From a bacterium (GTDB taxonomy: Bacteria > Desulfobacterota > Desulfobulbia > Desulfobulbales > Desulfobulbaceae): 45,407 nucleotides of DNA. The stretch's first letter is position 1; the number at the start of each line of letters is the position of its first letter. The DNA is taken from the NCBI GenBank assembly GCA_030538155.1, contig JAUNUN010000019.1, positions 2,874 through 48,280 of the forward strand, read 5' to 3'. The translations under genes were made by a program, and so were the position numbers. The notes below the pieces were generated by a model. It was not told the origin of the DNA. It did no database searches and was given only the letters and a program-made list of their open reading frames with translations. This document shows positions 1 through 8,167 of the stretch, in pieces.

Positions 1-5
1 TAAAT

Positions 6-596
6 ATGCAGACATTTGAGGCTTTACTGGAAGAATCTACCCGCATCCACGGCCATATCTGTGCCGGGCAGGTGATCGGCGTGCGCATGGCCATGCTCGG
101 CCTTCAGCAGATCGGCATCAGCGATCCCAAGGGTGCGGAGCGGAAAAAACTCTACGTGGTGGTGGAAATCGACCGCTGCGCCACCGATGCCATCCAGTCG
201 GTAACCGGCTGCAGCCTGGGCAAGCGCTCCATGCGCTGGCAGGATTTCGGCATCATGGCGGCCACCTTCGTCAATCTGGAAAATGGGCAAGCAGTACGCA
301 TCACCGCCCGGGAAGAGGCGCGCGCGCTGGCGGAGCGCTACTGCCCCGAGATCGAAAACAAGTACCAGCGCCAGCTGGAGGCCTACCGCCTCATGCCGGA
401 GGACGAACTGTTCTTCATGCAAGAGGTGAGAGTGGAGGTGCCCGACTGCGACCTGCCGGGCCGCCCCCTGCGCCGGGTGCAGTGTGCCGGCTGCGGCGAC
501 TGGGTGCAGGATTGCCGCGAGGTGCATGAGGATGACACCCTGCTCTGCCGTGCCTGTGCCGGTCAACGCTACTATCAGGTGCTCGGTGGTCAATAA
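6..596 (+). CDS. FmdE-like protein with C-terminal zinc ribbon
   Basis: A 196-residue protein of the FmdE family, named after subunit E of molybdenum formylmethanofuran dehydrogenase. Bacterial members are stand-alone and their biochemical role is unclear. The N-terminal HGHICAG motif (His15, His17, Cys19) and EIDRCATDAIQSVTGC (about 54-69) are the metal-site signatures of the domain. The C-terminus holds a zinc ribbon, with Cys160/Cys163 and Cys181/Cys184. The ATG lies 6 bases from the window edge, so the ribosome binding site and any upstream operon partner cannot be seen. No gene follows within 700 bases, so it is probably the last gene of its unit. The family call is firm; the substrate is unknown. 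Confidence 0.88.
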   Translation: MQTFEALLEESTRIHGHICAGQVIGVRMAMLGLQQIGISDPKGAERKKLYVVVEIDRCATDAIQSVTGCSLGKRSMRWQDFGIMAATFVNLENGQAVRITAREEARALAERYCPEIENKYQRQLEAYRLMPEDELFFMQEVRVEVPDCDLPGRPLRRVQCAGCGDWVQDCREVHEDDTLLCRACAGQRYYQVLGGQ

Positions 597-655
597 TTAG
601 AAAACAGGGCCAGACACCCCTCCCTGCGCCTGAATGAGGGTACAGCCTTCCTTAA

Positions 656-750
656 CGCTCAACTATCCGCAGGGTAGGACCGAGCAGGGGCAACCCTGCC
701 TGAAAACTCAAGACCAGGGTCTCGCTCTCCCTGTAGGCCGTCCTTGAGCG
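656..750 (+). ncRNA. Candidate structured RNA (closed multi-stem fold)
   Basis: A perfect 7-bp closing stem (CGCTCAA 656-662 with TTGAGCG 744-750) encloses three hairpins: 663-668/672-677 with one GU pair, 684-689/694-699 capped by a GCAA tetraloop, and 715-719/729-733. The fold was drawn by eye, without energy or covariation support. No T-loop sequence is present, so it is not a tRNA, and it matches no riboswitch class I can name. The strand is a guess; + would place it upstream of the thiolase operon. Confidence 0.3.
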
Positions 751-939
751 AACAACCCGTCAAAACCTCTCCTTCCCCATCCCATTCATTATTCCCTGTG
801 TTTCCAGTATATTAACGGAATATTTGTAGCCCCTCCCTTTTTGATGCGTTTTTTCTTGTCCGCTCAATTTTTATTGGTATCATACGAATTTACCATTTTA
901 GTATTTATCCGGCAACTATTGCGCCGGGTGCGGCCTGCG

Positions 940-1115
940 GTAACCGATCACGGGGTGCCCACTTTGTATCTATTTAAAATTACTAAAAGTTCTTCAGATC
1001 AAAAAATACCAGTGAAAACTTGGAGTCAATAAAATCAGTTAGTTAGAAATCGCTACGCAATATAGTACAATTTTTATTCAACAATTTCAGTATGTTTACC
1101 CCCGTGATCAGTTAC
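940..1115. repeat. AT-rich segment bounded by 16-bp inverted repeats
   Basis: The arm at 940-955 (GTAACCGATCACGGGG) and the arm at 1100-1115 (CCCCGTGATCAGTTAC) are complementary at 15 of 16 positions. Both are flanked by a direct copy of GGCCTGCG. The roughly 145 bases between the arms are clearly more AT-rich than the surroundings. It could be a pair of operators, a small inserted element, or the base of a long hairpin. Confidence 0.5.
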
Positions 1116-1135
1116 GGCCTGCGAGTACAGTGATG

Positions 1136-1240
1136 CTTGTTGCCGCCCCTTTGCGGCGCATGTCTTCAGCCTAAGAGTATCTTGACCGCTTAGCCTTGCG
1201 CCGCGAGCATATCGCCCAACAAGGGGCATGGCGGCTTTTT
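1136..1240 (+). promoter_or_regulatory. Hairpin leader with T-run upstream of thiolase gene (possible attenuator)
   Basis: CTTGTTG (1136-1142) pairs perfectly with CAACAAG (1217-1223), enclosing an 8-bp GCGGCGCA/TGCGCCGC stem (1153-1160/1197-1204). An alternative stem, GCCGCC (1142-1147) with GGCGGC (1230-1235), is followed directly by five T (1236-1240). Two pairings of which one ends in a T-run is the layout of an attenuator or simple terminator. The thiolase start is 72 bases further on. Confidence 0.33.
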
Positions 1241-1311
1241 ATCTGTCTGGTCCAGCATTCTATCACCACGGTGCCTCACCATAGACGCGCCACAACTTCA
1301 AGGAGAGAATT

Positions 1312-2487
1312 ATGCGGGAAGCAGTGATTGTCAGTGCGGTGAGAACCCCCCTCGGCAGCTTCAATGGTTCGCTCGGCTCCATGGGAGCCACAGCCCTGGG
1401 TGCGATCGTCATCAAGGAAGCTGTGCGCCGGGCCGGGATTGCGGATGAACAGGTAAACGAGGTCATCATGGGCATGGTTCTGCCCTGCGGCTATGGCCAG
1501 AACCCGGCCAAACAGGCGGCTGTGCAGGCGAAGATGCCCGATGAAGCGGAGGCGCTGACCATCAACAAGGTCTGCGGTTCTGGTTTGAAGGCCGTGATGC
1601 TGGCCGCGCAAGCCATCCAGTGCGGCGATGCCGAGGTGGTGGTGGCCGGTGGCATGGAAAACATGAGCATGGCCCCATACTTCCTGAAAAAGGCCCGTTT
1701 CGGCATCCGCATGGGCAATGACACCATCCTGGACCATATGGTGCATGACGGTCTGTGGGACCATGTCAATGATTTCCACATGGGCATCTCCAACGAACTC
1801 TGCTCCGAGCGCTACGAGGTCAGTCGCGAGGATCAGGACAACTACGCCGCGGAATCCTATCGCAGAACCCTGGCCGCCCAGGCAGCCGGTAAATTCGAGG
1901 ACGAAATCGTGCCGGTGGAAGTGCCGCAGCGCAAAGGCGATCCGAAGGTCTTCAAGCAGGATGAGTGCCCGCAACCCACCAGCCTGGAACAACTGGCCAA
2001 GATGCGGCCTGCCTTCCAGAAGGGCGGCGTAACCACTGCTGGCAATGCCTCCATTATCAGCGACGGAGCTGCTGCCGTGGTGGTGATGAGCCGGGAAAAG
2101 GCCGAGGCCCTGGGCTGCACCATCCTTGCCGCCGTGGGCGCGCAGGCCTCCTACGGCATTGACATGAAGTATGTGCTGGTGGCACCCATCTGGGCGGTGC
2201 CTAAATGCGCCGAGAAAGAAGGCGTTTCCCTTGACGACATCGATCTTTTTGAGATCAACGAAGCCTTCAGCGGCTCCACTGTGGCCGCGCTCAAGACCTT
2301 GAAGCTCGATCCGGCCAAGGTGAACGTCAACGGCGGCAGTGTCGCCTTGGGCCATCCCATCGGCGCGAGCGGCTGCCGCTTACTGGTTACCCTTTTGCAC
2401 GAGATGGTGCGGCAAGACAAGAAACGCGGTCTGGTTTCTCTCTGTCTTGGCGGCGGCGAGGCCGTGGCCCTGATCGTCCGCCGTTAG
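1312..2487 (+). CDS. Acetyl-CoA acetyltransferase / 3-ketoacyl-CoA thiolase
   Basis: A 391-residue thiolase that cleaves a 3-ketoacyl-CoA with CoA into acetyl-CoA and a shortened acyl-CoA, or acts in reverse. The active-site residues sit at the usual positions: Cys88 in NKVCGSG, His348 in ALGHPIGASG and Cys378 near the C-terminus. The NEAF motif precedes the His loop. The final loop reads CLGGGEAVALIV, where most family members have GGGMG, a small change beside Cys378. The ATG follows AAGGAGAGAATT, a good ribosome binding site. It opens a + strand cluster of beta-oxidation genes ending at etfA, so it most likely serves degradation of short or medium fatty acids. Biosynthetic use cannot be excluded from sequence. 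Confidence 0.93.
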   Translation: MREAVIVSAVRTPLGSFNGSLGSMGATALGAIVIKEAVRRAGIADEQVNEVIMGMVLPCGYGQNPAKQAAVQAKMPDEAEALTINKVCGSGLKAVMLAAQAIQCGDAEVVVAGGMENMSMAPYFLKKARFGIRMGNDTILDHMVHDGLWDHVNDFHMGISNELCSERYEVSREDQDNYAAESYRRTLAAQAAGKFEDEIVPVEVPQRKGDPKVFKQDECPQPTSLEQLAKMRPAFQKGGVTTAGNASIISDGAAAVVVMSREKAEALGCTILAAVGAQASYGIDMKYVLVAPIWAVPKCAEKEGVSLDDIDLFEINEAFSGSTVAALKTLKLDPAKVNVNGGSVALGHPIGASGCRLLVTLLHEMVRQDKKRGLVSLCLGGGEAVALIVRR

Positions 2488-2692
2488 GCACTGGAACCAG
2501 CTGCTGGAAAGAATAAAGAAAACGGCGCGTTCAGTTTTGTCGAGCCTGCTGAAAAGCACACATCAACACATACGCCGAGACAGGCGCAAATAAGACCACA
2601 GGAGGTAGAGGACAACAGGGAGTACTGAAGCATTGACACCCTCCAACCAAACAGAGAGGGAAATCATCCATCATCACCCGAGGTAGAAAGCG

Positions 2693-3940
2693 ATGGCAAA
2701 TGGCGTGTTAAAACCACGGTGGGGCCAACCCCTTACCGGAATTATTTCGCTGTTTTCATTTACCCTTATTGCGTGGCTTCTCTGGTATCTTTTCAGTGAT
2801 CCGCGTGGTCCGGTCGGTTGGTTTCCCTATCCCTTTGTTATGTATCTGGCCATGATGATCCTGGTCGGCCTGTGGCAGCACATGCTGCTTGGCGACTGGC
2901 CATTCCAGAATCTGAGCCAGCCCCTTAGGGGCATTGTCCAGACCATAGTCAATCTGATCGTGGTTTGGTTCGTCATTGATGTCCTTTTCTACCGCCTGCT
3001 CGGCACGGGTTTTAATTTTCTGAGCTACTACGGCCTGGAAGCGGCCAATGCCGCAGGCAAACTGCCCACAGTGGCAGAGGCGGGCGCAACCGGCCTCTTT
3101 GCCCAGGTAGCAGTAGTGGGTTTTGTTCTCATCGGTTTTTTCACCTACCCGGTCTTCACCATATTTTTCGGCAAATGGCCGGTCATGCCCTCTGATCTCA
3201 AGCAGCCCAACCGGGGCCTGGCGGAGCTTGGCTGGGCCTCTCTGGTCACCCTGTTCTGCTACGCCATTCTCATCGTTCCCTTTTCAGGCCTGCTCTTTCC
3301 CGGCGCAGCGCTGAACCCGCCCTGGTGGGGAGCAATCGGCGGCACCCAGCACGTCCACTGGGTTTTCGGCTGGTGGGAATGGGCCATTGTCATCCTGTTC
3401 CTGACGGCCAATGTCTGGCGGATGAAACCCTGGACCCTCATTACCCTGCCCCAGCCCTGGCGGGGCCTGCTCTGTACCCTGCTTTGCTTTGTGGCCGCCT
3501 ATGCCATTGCGCTCTTCTGCCGCAAGATCATCCCCATGTGGGTGCCGGCAGAGACCTTCCAGGTGCTGGAAGCGGCCAAAGGGGCGAGCGAGGTACAGCG
3601 CTTCTACTGGATCCATTCAGCGGAAATCGCCGGTTTTACCCTCATGCCCTTTCTGGTATGGCACCACTACTTTGACGACTGGGCCCCCGGCACAGACGTA
3701 GACGCCTGGAGTGCCTTCTTTTTCCGCACTGCGGGCGTATTCCTTTTTGCCGCACTTATTTACCTGGTGTACTACTACGCCAACTTCGGCCACTGGGCAT
3801 TGGGCAACCACCACATGGCCGATTTGGGCGAGCGTTTCTCGCATGGAGAATCACTGGTATGGAATTTCTGGTGGATCATTCCCCTGTTGTGGAATGAATG
3901 GTTTTTCCACAAGTGGCCTTTTTACGTGCACGAGCACTGA
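2693..3940 (+). CDS. Polytopic Trp/His-rich membrane protein of unknown function
   Basis: A 415-residue integral membrane protein with roughly nine or ten hydrophobic spans, for example near residues 14-36, 46-64, 80-105, 135-160, 180-205, 225-245, 257-280 and 345-368. It is very rich in Trp and aromatic residues, and loop or helix ends carry His clusters such as TQHVHWVFGWWEW, FLVWHHYFDDW and FGHWALGNHHMADLG. I do not recognise the family. It lies between the thiolase gene and the CoA-transferase genes with a GAGGT ribosome binding site, so it is probably co-transcribed with them. Possible jobs are carboxylate uptake or a membrane redox role using the His residues as heme or metal ligands; both are inferred from context only. 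Confidence 0.85.
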   Translation: MANGVLKPRWGQPLTGIISLFSFTLIAWLLWYLFSDPRGPVGWFPYPFVMYLAMMILVGLWQHMLLGDWPFQNLSQPLRGIVQTIVNLIVVWFVIDVLFYRLLGTGFNFLSYYGLEAANAAGKLPTVAEAGATGLFAQVAVVGFVLIGFFTYPVFTIFFGKWPVMPSDLKQPNRGLAELGWASLVTLFCYAILIVPFSGLLFPGAALNPPWWGAIGGTQHVHWVFGWWEWAIVILFLTANVWRMKPWTLITLPQPWRGLLCTLLCFVAAYAIALFCRKIIPMWVPAETFQVLEAAKGASEVQRFYWIHSAEIAGFTLMPFLVWHHYFDDWAPGTDVDAWSAFFFRTAGVFLFAALIYLVYYYANFGHWALGNHHMADLGERFSHGESLVWNFWWIIPLLWNEWFFHKWPFYVHEH

Positions 3941-4029
3941 GCCATGCCCGGCGGAAAGGGTGGCTGCCGCGATGAACCATCTGCCCCCATCCTTTCCAGA
4001 CAGCAACTTCTGCCCACGAGGATGAACAC

Positions 4030-4983
4030 ATGTCACAAGACAAACGGATAACCCTGCAGCAAGCAGCCGAGGTCATCAAAAACAATGCCAGCCTCACCTT
4101 TTCGGGTTTCACGATCTGGCGACGGCCTTTTGCCCTGGTGTATGAACTCATCCGCCAGCAGCGCCGCGGTCTGCACCTGATTGAAGTCAACGGCGGCCCC
4201 CAGACCGAGTTTCTGGTGGGCGCAGGTTGTGTGGACATCTGGGAATCGTGCTGGGTCGGCCATGAACTCTACGGCAAATACGGCGCCAACCTGTCCCGCA
4301 AGGTGGGAACAAAAGAAATTCTGGTTGAGGATTACAGCCACGCAGAGATGATGTTCCGTTTTGCCGCTGCGGCCCAGGGTGCTCCCTATGCGGTTACCCA
4401 GACTTCGCTCGGTACCGATATCCATAACCCGGAATACGATATGCTCGGCCGGGCAGGCAAGCGCGACGGCAAACGCATTGCCAAACAGAAATACATCTTC
4501 ACCGAAGATCCGTTTTTCGATGCCGGACGCCTGGTGATGATTCCGGCGGCCAAGGTAGATGTGGCGGTTTTGTGTGTGCAGCAGGTCGGCGAGGAAGGAA
4601 CGGTGCGTATCGATGGTCAGATCTACTCTGATCCTGAGGCTGCCCGTGCCGCCGACATCACCATCGTGGTGGCCGAGGAGATCGTGCCCGAGGAATACCT
4701 GCGCCGCACCGCCTACCACAACGCCATTGCCTCCTTTGAGGTCGACTATATTGTGGAATGCCCTTACGGCGGGCATCCTACCGGCATGTTCGGCAAGTAC
4801 GATGTGGACGGCGCCTTTCTCAAGGATTTTTTCAGCAAGACCCGCACCCAGGAAGGCTTTGACGCCTTTGCCAAGGAATGGATATTCGGGCAGGACCACA
4901 CCAGCTACCTGGAAAAGCTTGGCTGGCCGAGGATGCTGGATCTGCGCGCCAACACCGCCCTCAACTATCATCCCCGCAAGTAA
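4030..4983 (+). CDS. CoA-transferase subunit A (GctA/IpdA-like)
   Basis: A 317-residue alpha subunit of a family I CoA-transferase of the glutaconate CoA-transferase type. Such enzymes move CoA between a carboxylate and an acyl-CoA, here presumably to activate a fatty acid with acetyl-CoA. Supporting features are the N-terminal LTFSGF segment, the VEVNGGPQTEF-like glycine turn near residue 52, and the typical spacing of the Rossmann-like fold. The beta subunit follows 13 bases after the stop. The relatives IpdA/IpdB hydrolyse a steroid ring-opening intermediate rather than transfer CoA, so the reaction is inferred from the beta subunit's conserved Glu and the beta-oxidation neighbours. Confidence 0.88.
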   Translation: MSQDKRITLQQAAEVIKNNASLTFSGFTIWRRPFALVYELIRQQRRGLHLIEVNGGPQTEFLVGAGCVDIWESCWVGHELYGKYGANLSRKVGTKEILVEDYSHAEMMFRFAAAAQGAPYAVTQTSLGTDIHNPEYDMLGRAGKRDGKRIAKQKYIFTEDPFFDAGRLVMIPAAKVDVAVLCVQQVGEEGTVRIDGQIYSDPEAARAADITIVVAEEIVPEEYLRRTAYHNAIASFEVDYIVECPYGGHPTGMFGKYDVDGAFLKDFFSKTRTQEGFDAFAKEWIFGQDHTSYLEKLGWPRMLDLRANTALNYHPRK

Positions 4984-4996
4984 AGGAGAAACTGGA

Positions 4997-5812
4997 ATGA
5001 GCAATTATGCATCGCCTGAAGAATATAACCTGGCCGATCTTCTCTGCTGCTCCGCGTCGCGAGAAGTGCAGGACAATGAAATCGTTTTTGCCGGCACCGG
5101 CCTGCCCATGGTGGCCATTATGCTGGCGCAGCGCACCCACTCCCCCAACCTGAAGCTTATTTTTGAAGCGGGCACCCTGGACGGGCGTCCGCCCGAGTTG
5201 CCGACCTCAGTGGGCGACGCCCGCTGCGAAACCGGGGCCTCGCGCTCCTCCGGCCTGCATGACGCCTTTTCCATTGCGCAACGGGGTTATGTCGATTTGG
5301 GTTATCTCGGCGGCGCGGAGGTCGACCGCTACGGCAATGTCAACACCACCGCCATCGGCAATTACCTGGAGCCGGATCTGCGCCTGACCGGCAGCGGCGG
5401 CAACCCGGATATCAACTCTTTTGCCAAGCGCACCGTGTTCATCATGGTGCACGAAAAGCGTCGCTTTGTCGAAAACGTGAGCTACATCACCAGCCCCGGC
5501 TGGCGCATCAAAAAATGGCCCACAGGAGAATGGGTGCACCGGCGCGAACTGTATGGTTCGGCTTTCCGCGGCGGCCCTTCCGCAGTGATCAGTACAGCCG
5601 GCGTGTTCCGTTTCGACGAGCAGGAAGGCTTTATGTATCTCGATACCTACCACCCGGGCCAAAACCCTGAAGGCATCAAGGAACTCTGCCAGTTTGACCT
5701 TGACATTTCCCGCGTTTCGGGAGAGACCAAACCCCCAACCCGGGAAGAACTGCATATTATTCATGAAGTGCTTGATCCAGACGAAATTTTCATCCCCAAG
5801 GTGAAAAAATAA
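4997..5812 (+). CDS. CoA-transferase subunit B (GctB-like)
   Basis: A 271-residue beta subunit that pairs with the preceding gene. The frame is open much further upstream inside subunit A, but the ATG at 4997 follows AAAGGAGAAACTGGA, so the true start lies 13 bases after the subunit A stop. Glu57 in LIFEAGT sits where family I CoA-transferases carry the glutamate that forms the CoA thioester; this favours transferase over hydrolase activity. Gly-rich turns such as YLGGAEVDRYGNVN and TGSGGNPD are typical. Together with subunit A it would supply activated acyl-CoA to the enoyl-CoA hydratase and acyl-CoA dehydrogenase encoded downstream. Confidence 0.9.
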   Translation: MSNYASPEEYNLADLLCCSASREVQDNEIVFAGTGLPMVAIMLAQRTHSPNLKLIFEAGTLDGRPPELPTSVGDARCETGASRSSGLHDAFSIAQRGYVDLGYLGGAEVDRYGNVNTTAIGNYLEPDLRLTGSGGNPDINSFAKRTVFIMVHEKRRFVENVSYITSPGWRIKKWPTGEWVHRRELYGSAFRGGPSAVISTAGVFRFDEQEGFMYLDTYHPGQNPEGIKELCQFDLDISRVSGETKPPTREELHIIHEVLDPDEIFIPKVKK

Positions 5813-5859
5813 CCGCTGTTCTTTCAGTCACTCAAGCAAGCCTAAAAGGAGCACCTATC

Positions 5860-6642
5860 ATGGACTACCAATTCCTGTTGCTTGCCGCCGAGGGCGGTGT
5901 CGCCACGGTGACCATCAACCGTCCCAAGGCGCTGAACGCGCTCAACGCTGATCTGCTCAAGGAACTGACACAAGTCTTTACCGAACTGGTCAAGGATGAG
6001 GGCCTGCGTGCCGTGATCCTCACCGGCGCGGGCGGCAAGGCCTTTGTTGCCGGGGCGGACATTGCCGCCATGGCCGATCTGAACCCGTTGCAGGCGCGCA
6101 CATTTGGTGTGCTCGGCCAAAATCTAATGCAGATGATCGAGACTTTTCCTCGGCCGGTCATCGCCGCCATAGAGGGCTTTGCCCTGGGCGGAGGCTGCGA
6201 GCTGGCCATGTCCTGCGATATCCGGCTGGCAAGCGAAAGCGCCAAATTCGGCCAGCCCGAGGTCAATCTCGGCGTTATTCCAGGCTTTGCAGGCACCCAG
6301 CGGCTGCCGCGTCTGGTGGGCAAGGGCAGGGCCAAGGAGTTGCTCTACACCGGCGACATCATCGATGCGGCTGAAGCGCTTCGTATTGGTCTGGTCAACA
6401 AGGTGGTGGAAAACGGCAAACTGCTTGAAGCGGCCCAGGAAATGGCCCGTAAGATTGCCAAGAAAGGCCCGCTTGCCGTCCAGCTCTGCAAGGTCGCGGT
6501 TAATGACGGCCTGGAAATGGATCTTATTAAGGGCTGCGCCTACGAGGCTGATCTCTTTGCCCTTTGTTTTGCCAGCGAAGACCAATCTGAAGGCATGAAG
6601 GCCTTCCTGGAAAAACGAGCCGCCCAGTTCAAGGGCGCTTGA
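5860..6642 (+). CDS. Enoyl-CoA hydratase (crotonase family)
   Basis: A 260-residue crotonase that hydrates trans-2-enoyl-CoA to 3-hydroxyacyl-CoA. Both catalytic glutamates are present: Glu114 in ALGGGCELAMSCDIRLA and Glu134 in GQPEVNLGVIPGFAGTQRL. The oxyanion-hole segment GKAFVAGADI lies near residue 59. The start follows AAAAGGAGCACCTATC, a strong ribosome binding site. Its product needs a 3-hydroxyacyl-CoA dehydrogenase before the thiolase can act, and none is encoded in this window, so that step must come from elsewhere in the genome. Confidence 0.94.
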   Translation: MDYQFLLLAAEGGVATVTINRPKALNALNADLLKELTQVFTELVKDEGLRAVILTGAGGKAFVAGADIAAMADLNPLQARTFGVLGQNLMQMIETFPRPVIAAIEGFALGGGCELAMSCDIRLASESAKFGQPEVNLGVIPGFAGTQRLPRLVGKGRAKELLYTGDIIDAAEALRIGLVNKVVENGKLLEAAQEMARKIAKKGPLAVQLCKVAVNDGLEMDLIKGCAYEADLFALCFASEDQSEGMKAFLEKRAAQFKGA

Positions 6643-6896
6643 GCGCAAAAGCTGTTGAGCCGGAGGGGGCGGCGGAGTTATGGTACTGTCTGTAACACGT
6701 TTTTTTGAACGTCGTTTTAAGAACAACCAGACCGCGCCGACCCCGGCAATACTGCTATCAGCACGGAAACGCGGTACGCGTAGTTATAAGATAGTCGTAT
6801 ATGTGCCGTCTACATGCCATACACATGCCGTAAACGAAACTGTTATAGCCCGTTAGCTGTTGACCATCCTGTCATCTCAAAAGAGGAGCACCGACA

Positions 6897-8045
6897 ATGA
6901 GCGTACAATTGAGCAAGGAACAGTTGATGATTCAGAAAATGGCAAGGGATTTCGCCCGCAAGGAACTCGCACCCCTTGCCGCCGAACGCGACGAAAAACA
7001 TCTCTACCCGGCCGACAGCCTGAAGAAGATGGGCGAACTGGGCCTTCTGGGGATGCTGGTTTCCGAGAAATACGGCGGCGAAGACATGGGCACTGTTGCC
7101 TATGCCCTGGCCTTAAGCGAAATTGCCGCTGCCTGCGCCTCCACCGCAGTCATCATGTCGGTGCACAACTCGATCTGCTGCGGCAGCATCGAAAAATTCG
7201 GCACTGAAGAGCAGAAGCAGGAGTTTCTGGTGCCCATGGCCGGCGGTGAGTTCATCGGCGCATTCGCCCTGACCGAGCCGGAAGCAGGTTCCGATGCCCA
7301 GGCCTTAAGCTGCACCGCAGAGCGTGACGGCGACTCGTATGTGCTCAACGGCACCAAGCGTTTCATCACCTCCGGCCAGAACGGTGGTGTGGTGCTGGTC
7401 TTGGCCCGCACCAAGCCGACCGGTTCAGACGGCATCACCGCCTTCTTGGTGACCCACGACATGCCGGGCTTCAAGGTGGACAAGGTGGAAAACAAGATGG
7501 GTCAGTGCGCCTCGGATACGGTGGATCTGGTCTTCAGCAACTGCAAGGTGCCCGCCTCACGCATGCTGGGCAAGGAAGGAGAAGGCTTTACCGTGGCCAT
7601 GTCCGGCCTGGACGCCGGCCGTATCGGCATTGCCGCCCTTTCCCTGGGCCTGGGCCAGGCCGCCCTGGACGAGGCCGTCAAATACGCCAAGCAGCGCAAG
7701 CAGTTTGGTCAGGAAATCGCCAAGTTCCAGGGATTGCAGTGGATCCTCGCCGACATGGCTATGGATGTTGAGGCTGCACGCCAGTTGGTGCTCAATGCCG
7801 CCGCCATCAAGGAGCGGGGCGAGAACTGCACCATGGCCGCCTCCATGGCCAAGTGCTTTGCCTCTGAGATGGCTAACCGCGTCACCTCGCAGGCCATCCA
7901 GATCCACGGCGGCTACGGCTATATCAAGGAATACCCGGTTGAGCGTTTTTACCGCGATGCCCGTATCCTCACCATCTATGAGGGCACCAACCAGATTCAG
8001 CGCCACGTTATCGCTCGGGAGCTGCTGAAGGCCAAGGGCAGATAA
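6897..8045 (+). CDS. Acyl-CoA dehydrogenase (butyryl-CoA dehydrogenase type)
   Basis: A 382-residue FAD flavoprotein that oxidises acyl-CoA to trans-2-enoyl-CoA and hands electrons to ETF. The catalytic base is Glu362 in YEGTNQIQ. The FAD/substrate signatures GAFALTEPEAGSDA (about 121-134) and IHGGYGYIKEYPVER (about 336-350) are intact. Length and motifs fit short-chain dehydrogenases of anaerobes. The ribosome binding site AGAGGAG precedes the ATG. A 254-base gap separates it from the hydratase gene; nothing coding is visible there, so a second promoter is possible. The following genes encode its electron acceptors, a membrane FeS oxidoreductase and EtfBA. Confidence 0.94.
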   Translation: MSVQLSKEQLMIQKMARDFARKELAPLAAERDEKHLYPADSLKKMGELGLLGMLVSEKYGGEDMGTVAYALALSEIAAACASTAVIMSVHNSICCGSIEKFGTEEQKQEFLVPMAGGEFIGAFALTEPEAGSDAQALSCTAERDGDSYVLNGTKRFITSGQNGGVVLVLARTKPTGSDGITAFLVTHDMPGFKVDKVENKMGQCASDTVDLVFSNCKVPASRMLGKEGEGFTVAMSGLDAGRIGIAALSLGLGQAALDEAVKYAKQRKQFGQEIAKFQGLQWILADMAMDVEAARQLVLNAAAIKERGENCTMAASMAKCFASEMANRVTSQAIQIHGGYGYIKEYPVERFYRDARILTIYEGTNQIQRHVIARELLKAKGR

Positions 8046-8167
8046 GGCCTCTTTCCGGTTAAAGCTTCCAGGTCTCCGCGCCTCCTGTGCGGGGATCTGG
8101 AATATGGGCACCTCATCAAGCAGGCTGGGCGGATGCATGCCATGTCCAGCCAGGAAGGTATGGATCC

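Larger units (their letters stand above)
597..1311. other. Long non-coding stretch before the thiolase operon
   Basis: No convincing gene was found in these 715 bases. A 63-codon frame at 841-1032 has no good ribosome binding site and no recognisable product. The stretch holds a multi-stem RNA candidate (656-750), an AT-rich core bounded by inverted repeats (940-1115), and a hairpin leader with a T-run (1136-1240). The thiolase promoter is presumably here, but no clear -35/-10 pair was picked out. Confidence 0.6.

Noticed and set aside
656..750. tRNA with long variable arm
   Set aside because: There is a 7-bp end stem but no T-loop consensus, no 7-base anticodon loop and no D-arm pattern.
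841..1032. A 63-codon frame in the gap before the thiolase gene
   Set aside because: AT-rich, no ribosome binding site, no family resemblance, and it crosses one arm of the inverted repeat.
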